Source: Propionibacteriaceae bacterium (lineage in GTDB: Bacteria; Actinomycetota; Actinomycetes; Propionibacteriales; Propionibacteriaceae). Taken from it: 60,445 bases of DNA. Positions 41,993-50,256 of this stretch are shown piece after piece. A program made the translations under genes and the position numbers. The DNA lies in assembly GCA_031266665.1 (NCBI GenBank), contig JAISAO010000039.1, forward strand, positions 1-60,445, in the 5' to 3' direction. Under the pieces are notes generated by a model, which worked only from the letters and a program-made list of their open reading frames with translations, did not search any database and was not told where the DNA came from. Each line of letters starts with the position of its first letter. Position 1 is the stretch's first letter.

Positions 41993-43981
41993 GTGGCTTC
42001 TGTCTCCATCGACCTCGACGCCATGGCCGCCCTGGTGTCCGCCATGAATACCCTGCTGGCCACAGTCCCCGACCACGCCGCCTACGTCGACCAGAAACTC
42101 AGAAGCGTCTACCTGTCGTGCCCCGGCCTGGACCGCTGGCGGGGGAACGGGTCCTCCCTGTGGCAGGCCGAGATCCTCCGCGACGATTTCCGCCGCCGCC
42201 TGGAGGAGGCTCGCCGGATCGCCGACAGCGTGCCCACCTTCCCCGGCGTCGCCCGCCCCTACATCGTCTGGATCGACGACGACAAACTGGCCCGCGAGGA
42301 CGCCGCCATCGCTTCCGGGATGGCCGCCGGCTACCAGCCCGGCGAGAACATCCCCCCGGACCTGCTGAGTCTGTTGCGCGCCCACCACGGCGACCCCGAG
42401 TTCGCCCGCCAACTCACCTCCTGGCTGACCCCGGCCGAGGTCGCCGCCCTGTTCAGAAGCTTGAACATCACCTACCAAGACTCCGGCGGCCCCAACCGGC
42501 CGGCCGGCCTGTCCCGAGACTTCCGGGAGCGCTACGCCGAACTGCTCGACCTGATCGGCTCATCCCTGGCCCTGGGCGCCTCCACCCTGCCCCCCGACCG
42601 CCTCAACGCCATGGTCGCGGCCTGGTCCCAGACGATCACGAACGCCCCTGCCAGCGCCACCCCCCTAGCCCTCGCCATCAGCCGCGGGGCCTGGCCGGAC
42701 CAGTTCCTGACCGGCTTCCAAAACGCCATCGACCAAGGCGAGCAGAACTTCCAGAACAGCCTCGGCGGCCTCATCGACCCCGGCCAACTCTGCCACGCCT
42801 GGGTGCGATCCGGCGCCCCGACCATGATCGACCCCGGCCGCAAAGACCAAGACGGCCAACCCGTCGAGTTCACCGACCCGCTCTACGGGCTACTGTCGGC
42901 CGCCGCCCTCAACCCCCAATGGCTGCTGGCCAACTACACCGGCGGCGACCCCGTCACCGTCACCTACCAGACCAACGGGGCCACCATGATCGCCCCGGTC
43001 AACGCCCGCCTGGCCACCCTCCTGCGCGACCGCGGCGTCGACGACCAAGCCACCGTCCTAGCCCTGATGCAAGCCCTCTCGGTGGCCGCCGGCCTGCAAA
43101 CCCTCGACGACCAGCCCCGCAACGCCCTGGACGACCTGACCGACATCCTCGGCTCCATCGACTATGACCAGGCCCTCCACGACGCCCTGCCCTGGTATCA
43201 GAAATACTCCCACCAAATCCTCAACATCATCGCCACCGTCACCGCCATCGCCGGCACCGTCGCCTTCTTCGTCCCCGGCCCCGGCTGGCTGGTCACCGGC
43301 CTCGGCGCCCTCTCCACCGCCGCCATCGGCGCCGACCTGGCCCTCAACCTGCACGAGGGCGACTACCGGGCCGCCATCATCGACGGCCTCTTCCTCCTAC
43401 CCGTCGCCATCGGCGGCACCGTCAAACTCATCCAAATCACCCTGGCCGACCTCCAAGCCCTCAAAGCCGGCCAAATGGTCACCCGTTTCGGCACAACCTT
43501 CACCAGCCTAGAGGGACGGCTCATCGCCGTGAAGTTCGACTCCGGCCTCGGAGCCCACCTCAGCGACGTGGCCAGACTAGACCGGAACGGAGTCGTCGGC
43601 GGGCACAACCTCGCCAACTTCGAACAAGCCTTCCGCGACCTTGGCCTCGACCCCGATAAAGCCATCATCAGCAAAACCGAGATCTACCCCGGCGTCTACA
43701 ACATCGAGTACCAGGTGCCGCTACGCCGACCCGGCGGCGGACTAACCGACCTATGGAAAAAAGCCGGCGAGCCCAAGACTGTTTACGATCCGTCGGTGAT
43801 CAGCGACGCCGACATGCTGGAATACGCCACCGACGCCATGCGCCGCGCCCACCCGATCTCGATCCGCCTAGACCCAGCGGAAGGCATACAATATGAAGGC
43901 TGGTCCCACGGCATGAAATTCCAAGGCTGGTTCCAAGACGGCCAGTTCACCAGCGTCTACCCAGTGGACCCATGGAGCTAG
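41993..43981 (+). CDS. Polymorphic toxin 2, CdiA-like C-terminal domain
   Basis: A 662-residue modular toxin. Residues about 1-100 are helical; about 110-400 share the toxin 1 scaffold (DPEFARQLTSWLTPAEVAAL, ISRGAWPDQFL); a hydrophobic pre-toxin-like part (YDQALHDALPWYQKYSH ... GDYRAAIIDGLFLLPVAIGG) follows. The last about 130 residues (GGHNLANFEQAF, KTEIYPGVYNIEYQVPLRR, PKTVYDPSVISDADMLEYA) resemble, from memory, the CdiA C-terminal toxins neutralised by ribonuclease-immunity CdiI proteins, so an RNase is likely. The GTG start has GGAGG at 41981. The 3' end (GWSHGMKFQGWFQDGQF) recurs downstream as relics. Confidence 0.8.
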   Translation: MASVSIDLDAMAALVSAMNTLLATVPDHAAYVDQKLRSVYLSCPGLDRWRGNGSSLWQAEILRDDFRRRLEEARRIADSVPTFPGVARPYIVWIDDDKLAREDAAIASGMAAGYQPGENIPPDLLSLLRAHHGDPEFARQLTSWLTPAEVAALFRSLNITYQDSGGPNRPAGLSRDFRERYAELLDLIGSSLALGASTLPPDRLNAMVAAWSQTITNAPASATPLALAISRGAWPDQFLTGFQNAIDQGEQNFQNSLGGLIDPGQLCHAWVRSGAPTMIDPGRKDQDGQPVEFTDPLYGLLSAAALNPQWLLANYTGGDPVTVTYQTNGATMIAPVNARLATLLRDRGVDDQATVLALMQALSVAAGLQTLDDQPRNALDDLTDILGSIDYDQALHDALPWYQKYSHQILNIIATVTAIAGTVAFFVPGPGWLVTGLGALSTAAIGADLALNLHEGDYRAAIIDGLFLLPVAIGGTVKLIQITLADLQALKAGQMVTRFGTTFTSLEGRLIAVKFDSGLGAHLSDVARLDRNGVVGGHNLANFEQAFRDLGLDPDKAIISKTEIYPGVYNIEYQVPLRRPGGGLTDLWKKAGEPKTVYDPSVISDADMLEYATDAMRRAHPISIRLDPAEGIQYEGWSHGMKFQGWFQDGQFTSVYPVDPWS

Positions 43982-43995
43982 AAAGGTAACAGCCC

Positions 43996-44397
43996 ATGAC
44001 AACGACTAGGCCCCGGGCCGCAGCAAATGCCCTCTTCTACTGGTTCTACGACGTGACCGACGCCCAAGACATCCGGAAAGTGCTCAATGAGCTCATCGCG
44101 GGCAGAGGACGGGGCACCAACGGCAATGTCACGATCTGGTTCCACTCGAACTTCGAGGACTGGGAGCCAGAGTACAAGCTATTCCAGCCAGGCGAAGTCT
44201 TACTGACCGCGCAATGGCCGCAAGTCAATCTCCCCGACCACGCTGACCTCGAGTATCCGATCCCCTACCAGGAGTTCTGCGACCAGTTCCGCGACTACCT
44301 GGAGGAGCACTACTTCCCGAAGCACTTCCGGGCGCGGGGAGAGATCCTGGGACTGCTCAAAGAGCTCCTCCGCACCCTCGGCCTGGAGGACTCCTGA
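43996..44397 (+). CDS. CdiI-like immunity protein 2a (cognate candidate)
   Basis: A 133-residue acidic cytoplasmic protein, 14 bp after the toxin 2 stop. FYWFYDV, AGRGRGTNGNVTIWFHSNFE, W-P-VNLPDHADLEYPIPYQEF and RDYLEEHYFPKHF are kept in all three copies. The GRG...F motif followed by an acidic centre and a terminal Y-x-F-x-x-Y-L helix resembles ribonuclease-toxin immunity proteins of the CdiI type. AAAGGTAACAG precedes the ATG. Confidence 0.7.
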   Translation: MTTTRPRAAANALFYWFYDVTDAQDIRKVLNELIAGRGRGTNGNVTIWFHSNFEDWEPEYKLFQPGEVLLTAQWPQVNLPDHADLEYPIPYQEFCDQFRDYLEEHYFPKHFRARGEILGLLKELLRTLGLEDS

Positions 44398-44474
44398 GAC
44401 CGACCCGAAACGACCCGCCGCCGACACCGCTCAACTGAAACCGCCCGTTCTGCCCGGCCTCACCGGAAAGCACG

Positions 44475-44567
44475 CTGTATCAAGGCTGGTACCACGGCAT
44501 GAAATTCAAAGGCTGGTTCCAAGACGGCTAATTCACCAGCATCTACCCAGTGGAACCATGGAGCTAG
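44475..44567 (+). pseudogene. Relic of toxin 2 tail (unit 2)
   Basis: Thirty-one codons match the toxin 2 end: LYQGWYHGMKFKGWFQDG, a TAA where the toxin has CAG, then FTSIYPVEPWS and TAG. The following AAAGGTAACAGCCC leader is identical to that after the real toxin. No toxin body precedes it. Confidence 0.85.
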
Positions 44568-44581
44568 AAAGGTAACAGCCC

Positions 44582-44974
44582 ATGACAACGACTAGGCCCC
44601 TGGCCGCAGCAGACACCCTCTTTTACTGGTTCAACGACGTGGCCAACCCCCGGAGCATCCGGAAAGTACTAAATGGCCTCATAGCGGGCAGGGGACGACG
44701 CAGCCGTGACAACATCACTATCTCTTTCCACTCGAATTGGGAGGACTGGGAGCCGGAGCACGACCTCTTTCAGCCTGGCGAAGTCCTGCTGAGCGCGCAA
44801 TGGCCGCAGGTCAATCTCCCCGACCACGCGGATCTCGAGTATCCGATCCCCTACCAGGAGTTCTGCGACCGCTTCCGCGACTACCTGGAGGAGCACTACT
44901 TCCCGAAGCACTTCCGGGAGCGAGGCGAGATCCTAGGACTGCTCGAAGAACTCCGCCGCACCCTCGGCCTATAA
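44582..44974 (+). CDS. Immunity protein paralogue 2b
   Basis: A 130-residue paralogue of 2a (MTTTRPLAAADTLFYWF; SRDNITISFHSNWEDWEPEHD). Its C-terminal half is almost the same as in 2a and 2c, while residues about 15-60 differ, which would be expected where specificity for the toxin lies. Intact and with its own ribosome binding site. Confidence 0.75.
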   Translation: MTTTRPLAAADTLFYWFNDVANPRSIRKVLNGLIAGRGRRSRDNITISFHSNWEDWEPEHDLFQPGEVLLSAQWPQVNLPDHADLEYPIPYQEFCDRFRDYLEEHYFPKHFRERGEILGLLEELRRTLGL

Positions 44975-45064
44975 GACTCCTGAGCTCGATCCGAAACAAC
45001 CCGCTGCCGACACCACTCGGCTGAAACCGCCTGTTCCGGCCGGCCGGCCTCACCGGGAAGCATG

Positions 45065-45157
45065 CTGTATCAAAACTGGTCCCACGGTATGAAGTTCAAA
45101 GGCTGGCTCAAAGACGGCCAGTTCACCAGTGTCTACCCAGTGGACCCATGGAGCTAG
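45065..45157 (+). pseudogene. Relic of toxin 2 tail (unit 3)
   Basis: Thirty-one codons, open to the TAG: LYQNWSHGMKFKGWLKDG then QFTSVYPVDPWS. They match the toxin 2 end closely, without the internal stop of the first relic, and are followed by the usual leader and immunity start. Confidence 0.85.
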
Positions 45158-45171
45158 AGAGGTGACAACCC

Positions 45172-45612
45172 ATGACAACGACTAGGCCCCGGGCCGCAGA
45201 AAATGCCCTCTTCTACTGGTTCTACGACGTGACCAGCCCGCGCTACATCCGGGAGGTGCTCAATGGCCTCATCGCGGGCAGAGGACAACGCAGCCAAGAC
45301 AATATCACCATCTCCTTCCACTCGAACTGGGAGGACTGGGAAACGGAGCACGACCTCTTCCAACCTGGACAGGTCCTTCTAACTGCGGTCTGGCCGCAGG
45401 TCAATCTCCCCGACCACGCGGACCTCGAGTATCCGATCCCCTACCAGGAGTTCTGCGACCGCTTCCGCGACTACCTGGAGGAGCACTACTTCCCGAAGCA
45501 CTTTCGGGAGCGGGGAGAAATCCTGGGACTGCTCGAAGAGCTCCGCCTGACCCTCGGCCTGGCCCCGGCCCACAGAGGCTCGCCCCCGCCGTTCAACCCC
45601 AGGCCTCGGTGA
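45172..45612 (+). CDS. Immunity protein paralogue 2c
   Basis: A 146-residue paralogue (MTTTRPRAAENALFYWFYDV; SQDNITISFHSNWEDWETEHD) with a Pro-rich C-terminal extension of about 15 residues running toward the ddl gene. It is the last unit of the second ladder; no further tail relic is visible before ddl. Confidence 0.75.
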   Translation: MTTTRPRAAENALFYWFYDVTSPRYIREVLNGLIAGRGQRSQDNITISFHSNWEDWETEHDLFQPGQVLLTAVWPQVNLPDHADLEYPIPYQEFCDRFRDYLEEHYFPKHFRERGEILGLLEELRLTLGLAPAHRGSPPPFNPRPR

Positions 45613-45659
45613 CGAGCGGAAAGCCGCGCCACCCGCTCCACCGCCGGCCCCCAACCCGG

Positions 45660-46613
45660 TCAGGCGGGATAGCCACGCCGTGCCGCCTGGTCGGCCAATT
45701 GGCCGAAGACCTCGCCCAGGGAGGCGCCGGCGGCCTCGACCGCCCGGGGCCCGGTCGAGGTCTCGGTCAGACCCGGGGCCACATTGGCCTCCAGGAAGAC
45801 CGGCCGGCCACCCGGGTCGACTATTAGGTCCATGCGGGCGTAGTCGCGCTGGCGCAGGGCCTCGTAGGCCGTCAGGGCGGCGGCCCGGCACTGGTCGAGC
45901 ACCGGGTCGGGCAGGTCGGCCGGGCAGACGAAACTGGTGGCGCCCGGGGTGTAGCGGGCCTCCCAGTCGTAGACGCCGGAGTCGGGGCGGATCTCGACCG
46001 GCGGGTAGGCCCGGGGGCCGGCGCCGACATCGATCACGGCCACCGCCACCTCGGTGCCGACGACGAATTGTTCGATCACGGCCACCCGGCCGTAGTTGTA
46101 GGCGTTGACCATGGCCTGGGGCAGGGCGGCGGCCTGGTCCACCCGGGAGCAGCCCAGGGCCGAGCCGGAGACGGCCGGTTTGACGAATAGCGGCAGCCCC
46201 AGCCGGGCGACGATCTGGTCGACGATCCGCCCGGCCCCGAGCTCGCGGAACAAGTCGTGCGGCAGCACCACCCTTCGTGGCGCCGTCACCCCCGCCCGGA
46301 CCACCACCGGCGTGGCCAAGGCCTTGTCGAAGGTCAGGCGGCAGGCGGTGGCGTCGGAGCCGACATAGGGGGCCGCGATCAGGTCCAAGGCTTCGCGCAG
46401 CGCCCCGTCCTCGCCCGTGCCGCCGTGCAGGACGGGCAGGACGACGGGCCGGTCGAGCCCGGCCAGCAAGTCCATCAGGTTGGCGTCGACGTCGGACTCG
46501 ACCACCTCCCGGCCCAGCGCCCGCAACTCGGCCGCCACCCGCCGGCCGGAGGCCAACGAGACCTCACGCTCGTGGCTCAGCCCGCCGGCCAGCACGACGA
46601 TGGGATGGTTCAT
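45660..46613 (-). CDS. ddl: D-alanine--D-alanine ligase
   Basis: A 317-residue ATP-grasp ligase making D-Ala-D-Ala for peptidoglycan. VVLAGGLSHEREVSLASGR, VLPVLHGGTGEDGALREALD, LFVKPAVSGSALGCS, the metal-binding FLEANVAPGLTETS and RMDLIVD are present. It is shorter than many Ddl proteins but has every domain. The ATG at 46613 overlaps the aminotransferase stop as ATGA. Confidence 0.9.
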   Translation of the reverse strand: MNHPIVVLAGGLSHEREVSLASGRRVAAELRALGREVVESDVDANLMDLLAGLDRPVVLPVLHGGTGEDGALREALDLIAAPYVGSDATACRLTFDKALATPVVVRAGVTAPRRVVLPHDLFRELGAGRIVDQIVARLGLPLFVKPAVSGSALGCSRVDQAAALPQAMVNAYNYGRVAVIEQFVVGTEVAVAVIDVGAGPRAYPPVEIRPDSGVYDWEARYTPGATSFVCPADLPDPVLDQCRAAALTAYEALRQRDYARMDLIVDPGGRPVFLEANVAPGLTETSTGPRAVEAAGASLGEVFGQLADQAARRGYPA

Positions 46614-48058
46614 GGCAACTCCTGGTCTGTCGTGTCCTGGTCTGTCGGGTTCGGGTCGCCCGTGTCCGGGCTGATCGTGTCCGGGCTGATCGGGTTCGGG
46701 CCGCTCGGGTCCGGGCTGATCGGGTCCGGAACGCCGCCGCCCGGGCCGCCTGTGTCCGGGCCGCCGCCGTCCAGGCCGCCGCCGTCCGGGGCGGTCAGGC
46801 CGAAGGTCTGGGCCACTCCGAGGGCGTCCCGGATGACCTCGCCCAAACGGCGGGCGCCCTCGCGGATGCGGTCCGGCGGCGGGAAGCAGAAGCTCAACCG
46901 GATATTGCGGCTGCCCAGCCCGTCGGCGTAGAAACCGGTGCCGGGGACGTAGGCCACCCGGTTGGTCAACGCCTGGGCCAGCATGGCCTGGGAGTCGAGG
47001 CCTCGCGGCAGGGTCAGCCAGACGAAGAAGCCGCCGCCGGGCTTGGTCCAACTGACGCCGGGCGGCATGTGCTCGGCCAGGCCCTCCAACAGGGCGGCCC
47101 GGCGCAGCCGGTACATCTGGCGGAAGACCTCGATCTGGCCCAGCCAGTCCCACTGCTCCAGGTAGTCCGAGATCAAGAACTGGGAGAAGACCGGCGGGCA
47201 CAAGGTGGCGGCCTCTTGGGCCAGGAGCAGTTTCTCCTTGATGGCGTGGGGGGCCAGCGCCCAGCCGATGCGGAGGCCCGGGGCGAGGGTCTTGGAGAAG
47301 GAGCCCAGGTAGACGACTTGCTCGGCCTCGAGCGAGCGCAGCGCCGGCCGGGGCGCCCAGTCCAGGCAGAGCAGGCCATAGGGGTTGTCCTCGACCAGCA
47401 GCAGGCCGACCTCCCGGGCCACCGCCAGGACCCCCTGACGGCGCTTGACGGTCTGGGTGGCGCCGGAGGGGTTGGAGAAGTTGGGGATGGTGTAACAGAA
47501 CTTGACTTTGCGGCCGGCGGACCGGCAGGCCAGGACGGCCTGGCGCAGGGCCTCGGGAATGAGGCCGTACTGGTCGATGGCGACGTGGACGACCTGGGCC
47601 TGATAGGCCTGGAAGGTGTTGAGGGCGCCGACATAGCTCGGCCCCTCGGCCAAAACCACGTCGCCGGGCTCGACGAAAGTCCGGGTCAACAGGTCGAGGG
47701 CCTGTTGGGAGCCGCAGGCCAGGACCACGTCGTCCGGGTCGGCTTGGATCTGCTCCACCGCCATGACCTGGCAGATCTGTTGGCGCAGCCTCTCCTCGCC
47801 CTGGGCGTTGTTGTACTGCAACACCTGGGGCCCCCGGTCGCGGATCAGGCGTTGGGCGCTGTCGGCCACCAGGTCGAGCGGCAGGTCGACGATATTCGGC
47901 ATCCCGCCGGCCAGCGAGACCACCTGGGGCTGGTTGGCGACGGCGAAGAGCGACCGGACGGCGGAGGCTTTCAGCCCGACGGTGCGCCGGGCGTAAAGCT
48001 CCCGGTAGGGGTCGAGTCGGGTCTGACGTCGCGCTTCGGGCAGGCTCACCCGCCCCAT
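46610..48058 (-). CDS. PLP-dependent class I aminotransferase with repeat tail
   Basis: A 482-residue fold-type I aminotransferase of the LysN/2-aminoadipate-like group: VVSLAGGMPN, the PLP lysine in YLGSFSKTLAPGLRIGW, CYTIPNFSNPSG and the C-terminal Arg in RNIRLSFCF. The amino-acid substrate is unknown. After residue about 410 there is a 70-residue Gly/Pro/Asp-rich tail built of SPD / GGP repeats. The ATG at 48058 is chosen because the longer frame is unlike the family. Coupled to ddl. Confidence 0.82.
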   Translation of the reverse strand: MGRVSLPEARRQTRLDPYRELYARRTVGLKASAVRSLFAVANQPQVVSLAGGMPNIVDLPLDLVADSAQRLIRDRGPQVLQYNNAQGEERLRQQICQVMAVEQIQADPDDVVLACGSQQALDLLTRTFVEPGDVVLAEGPSYVGALNTFQAYQAQVVHVAIDQYGLIPEALRQAVLACRSAGRKVKFCYTIPNFSNPSGATQTVKRRQGVLAVAREVGLLLVEDNPYGLLCLDWAPRPALRSLEAEQVVYLGSFSKTLAPGLRIGWALAPHAIKEKLLLAQEAATLCPPVFSQFLISDYLEQWDWLGQIEVFRQMYRLRRAALLEGLAEHMPPGVSWTKPGGGFFVWLTLPRGLDSQAMLAQALTNRVAYVPGTGFYADGLGSRNIRLSFCFPPPDRIREGARRLGEVIRDALGVAQTFGLTAPDGGGLDGGGPDTGGPGGGVPDPISPDPSGPNPISPDTISPDTGDPNPTDQDTTDQELP

Positions 48059-48190
48059 TGTGCCCCACTCGGCGGGCTTAGGCCCGGGCCGACACCAATC
48101 AGGACGTGCGCAGGGCCGGATCGGCATCGGCCGGAACGATCACGGGCGGACGGGGCGACACCCAGCGTGGTGCCCCCCGATGGGCCAGTC

Positions 48191-48823
48191 TCAGGCTTCG
48201 GTCTCGGTGATGTCTATTCTCCTGCGGTGTCGCTCGTCATCGGGGTTTCGTGTGCAGACTAACTGCACTTCTCGCCGCTTGATGTCTCGCCTGACGACTC
48301 GCCCGTTCTGGTAAAGGTCCACCCACTGGGTTGGCACGTTCTGACACACCATGTCCGACCCGCACAGCGCACAGGTGCCGCGAAGTCGCACAAGGTCGAG
48401 CCCAATGCGTCCGCTTGGCCTGAGTCGCCCCTCGGTGGTGAACCCAAGTACCGATCCGCCATAGACGCGTCGTCGCAGCCAGAAGAACGAATTCCAGCCG
48501 ACAATGGAGATGAGAACAAACGTAAAAAACACGATCATCCAGATACGTGACGCGAGACTGACACCATCGACGCTGAAAATGCTCCCGGCGCCCATGAACC
48601 CGGCTGCTCCGGCGGCGATCCCCACCACAGACGCCGCAATGGAGAGCCACAAGCTCACTCGATTTGTCAGCGGCGTCTCGATTCTCTTGGCCACGGGGGC
48701 AAGTCGGTGCATGGGGAAGACTGAACCAGTGCTGATGGTGTTTCCGTCACCTATTACCTGCATGCCCTCATGGTTGATGTTGCCGCTCGACTGGTTCTTG
48801 TCGCCCTTGAATTGGTAGCTCAT
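48191..48823 (-). CDS. Two-helix membrane protein with zinc-knuckle-like end
   Basis: A 210-residue protein of unknown family. The N-terminus (GDKNQSSGNINHEG, VIGDGNTISTGS) is glycine/asparagine-rich and hydrophilic; two transmembrane helices lie at about 56-78 and 90-112; the cytoplasmic C-terminal part has CALCGSDMVC that could bind zinc together with a late cysteine. GGAAACAAC precedes the ATG. It is the end of a three-gene leftward group with the small repeat protein and the sigma-like gene. Confidence 0.6.
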   Translation of the reverse strand: MSYQFKGDKNQSSGNINHEGMQVIGDGNTISTGSVFPMHRLAPVAKRIETPLTNRVSLWLSIAASVVGIAAGAAGFMGAGSIFSVDGVSLASRIWMIVFFTFVLISIVGWNSFFWLRRRVYGGSVLGFTTEGRLRPSGRIGLDLVRLRGTCALCGSDMVCQNVPTQWVDLYQNGRVVRRDIKRREVQLVCTRNPDDERHRRRIDITETEA

Positions 48824-48962
48824 GTTGTTTCCTTTCTACTCGAGAACACTTTCAGAACACTGAGAGCCACTGACGTTCTAGACGAGAGTGTTCAAGCACG
48901 CTCCCATCGGTGGTTGGGGGTGTGGGCACCGTCAAATCAGTGCCCACACCCACGCGGTCCGG

Positions 48963-49172
48963 TTAGACGTTCTGCTGGATAGTCCCTCCGGGATTACGGT
49001 GAGCAGTCGCCTCGGTGACGAAACGCCCAGTCGAAGCCGAGCGATACACCCCGTGACTGTTCCCCGTACCCAACCCCACCCTTTCGGTGGTGGTCTTGCC
49101 AGGCCACCGCGCGGCGGCGGCATTGCTGACGAACCGTCCCGTCCGGGCGCTCCGGTTGACACTGCGTGCCAT
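48963..49172 (-). CDS. Small protein with duplicated TGRFV motif
   Basis: A 69-residue basic protein made of two copies of R-S-A-x-T-G-R-F-V (NRSARTGRFVSNAAAARWPGK and, later, YRSASTGRFVTEATAHRNPG), with a TT/TI motif after each. I have met this short repeat in many small actinobacterial proteins but know no function. The start is secure: AAGGAGGTAACT directly precedes the ATG. Confidence 0.7.
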   Translation of the reverse strand: MARSVNRSARTGRFVSNAAAARWPGKTTTERVGLGTGNSHGVYRSASTGRFVTEATAHRNPGGTIQQNV

Positions 49173-49250
49173 AGTTACCTCCTTAAAAGTTCACCCGAGG
49201 TGGAGGGTCGCTCTCTGAACAAGCCACCGTCAACTCCGATACAATCACGA

Positions 49251-49316
49251 GACCAGCATCTGGTCCCGAGGCAGTCCTCGGGTCGGGGGCCAGGCCGGTG
49301 CTACGGCTCGGCCCCC
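49251..49316. ncRNA. Three consecutive hairpins, structured intergenic region
   Basis: Three perfect stems follow one another: GACCAG/CTGGTC (49251-49265), CCCGAGG/CCTCGGG (49265-49282) and GGGGGCC/GGCCCCC (49285-49316). The region between the sigma-like gene and the small repeat gene (49173-49512) has no supported CDS. The set could be a leader of the small gene, a double terminator or a small RNA; strand and role are not shown. Confidence 0.4.
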
Positions 49317-49512
49317 GCCATCGTCGTAGCGGCGATGACGCCTACTCATATGTCACGCTTTGCTTGTTTCCCCCCAACCCGGTTCTGACCGGCGCGAATT
49401 TCGCTGGAACGAGAAATCACTCTGCTTACCGAAGACCGACTCACAGACTTTCTGGCCGCCACTGCTGACCTGGTGCCGAACGATGAGTTGGCCACCTTAC
49501 GCTGGATCTCCG

Positions 49513-50256
49513 TCATGCGACTCGTCCTCTCGCTGTCTGCCGAGCGTAAGACACCATACGCTCAACCGCCTTCACGGTGGTCCCCAGACGCTTGGCGATC
49601 TCGCCGTCCTTGAACCCCCAGGCCTTCATAGCGAGGGCCTTCTTCGCGTCGGAGCGTTTGATGGACCCCAATGCGTCATCGAACAGGATGTGCATCATTG
49701 CCTCCTTCTCTGCATCGTCCTTACTGCGGTCGTGGTAGTCCAAGTCCAGTGAGTCCTGCCGTGTGTCCTGCTCATGGATTTTAATCCAGTTCCGCAGTTG
49801 ATTCGGGAACTGGAACAGGCACTGGCCCACGAAGTAAGTCCGGAGCGAAGCCCCTTTGGCCGGGTCCCATTTACCACAAAGCAGCACCTTGTCGCGAAAC
49901 GCGGTCAACGCCCTTGCCACGGTTTCGCCGGCCAAGCTATCCACTTCGTCGAGATCCCTGCGAAGCTGCCCAGGAACGTCTGAAACAGCCACACCCTTGT
50001 CCCGGCACTTCCCGGAGATGAGTCCGCTCCGCGTCCACCCGCGGATGACGGCAAGACCGTAGGCGGCCAAGACCTCCTGAAAGTAGTCATACTCGGGACC
50101 TTGGAAACCCTTTATCCGGAGAGTCTTCTCCAGCTCGGAGTCGCCGGCGAGTCTGTCTACCTGATCGCCTTCGTGAACGTCATCCTCTGAGAGCAGCCAA
50201 TACGACGTGGTGTTGTGACTGTCAGGCCAGCCGGACAATGAATGTAGGTCAGACAT
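49513..50256 (-). CDS. Sigma-factor-like HTH protein
   Basis: A 247-residue protein. Residues about 55-155 (YFQEVLAAYGLAVIRGWTRSG, DSLAGETVARALTAFRDKVL, WDPAKGASLRTYFVGQCLFQFPN) look like a diverged sigma-70 region 2, and residues about 200-240 (AMKAWGFKDGEIAKRLGTTVKAVERMVSYAR) are a region 4-like helix-turn-helix. This is a conserved actinobacterial group, but its target promoters are unknown. The start has AAGGAGGTCGG directly upstream. Confidence 0.7.
   Translation of the reverse strand: MSDLHSLSGWPDSHNTTSYWLLSEDDVHEGDQVDRLAGDSELEKTLRIKGFQGPEYDYFQEVLAAYGLAVIRGWTRSGLISGKCRDKGVAVSDVPGQLRRDLDEVDSLAGETVARALTAFRDKVLLCGKWDPAKGASLRTYFVGQCLFQFPNQLRNWIKIHEQDTRQDSLDLDYHDRSKDDAEKEAMMHILFDDALGSIKRSDAKKALAMKAWGFKDGEIAKRLGTTVKAVERMVSYARQTARGRVA

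Noticed and set aside
46277..48262. 661-codon plus-strand frame across ddl and the aminotransferase
   Set aside because: Both minus-strand genes are well supported; the plus frame is a GC artefact.
49400..49600. Possible small gene reading LLTEDRLTDFLAATADLVPN on the plus strand
   Set aside because: The stretch looks protein-like, but it has no ATG, GTG or TTG start after the preceding stop and overlaps the end of the sigma-like gene. It may be a 5'-truncated relic.
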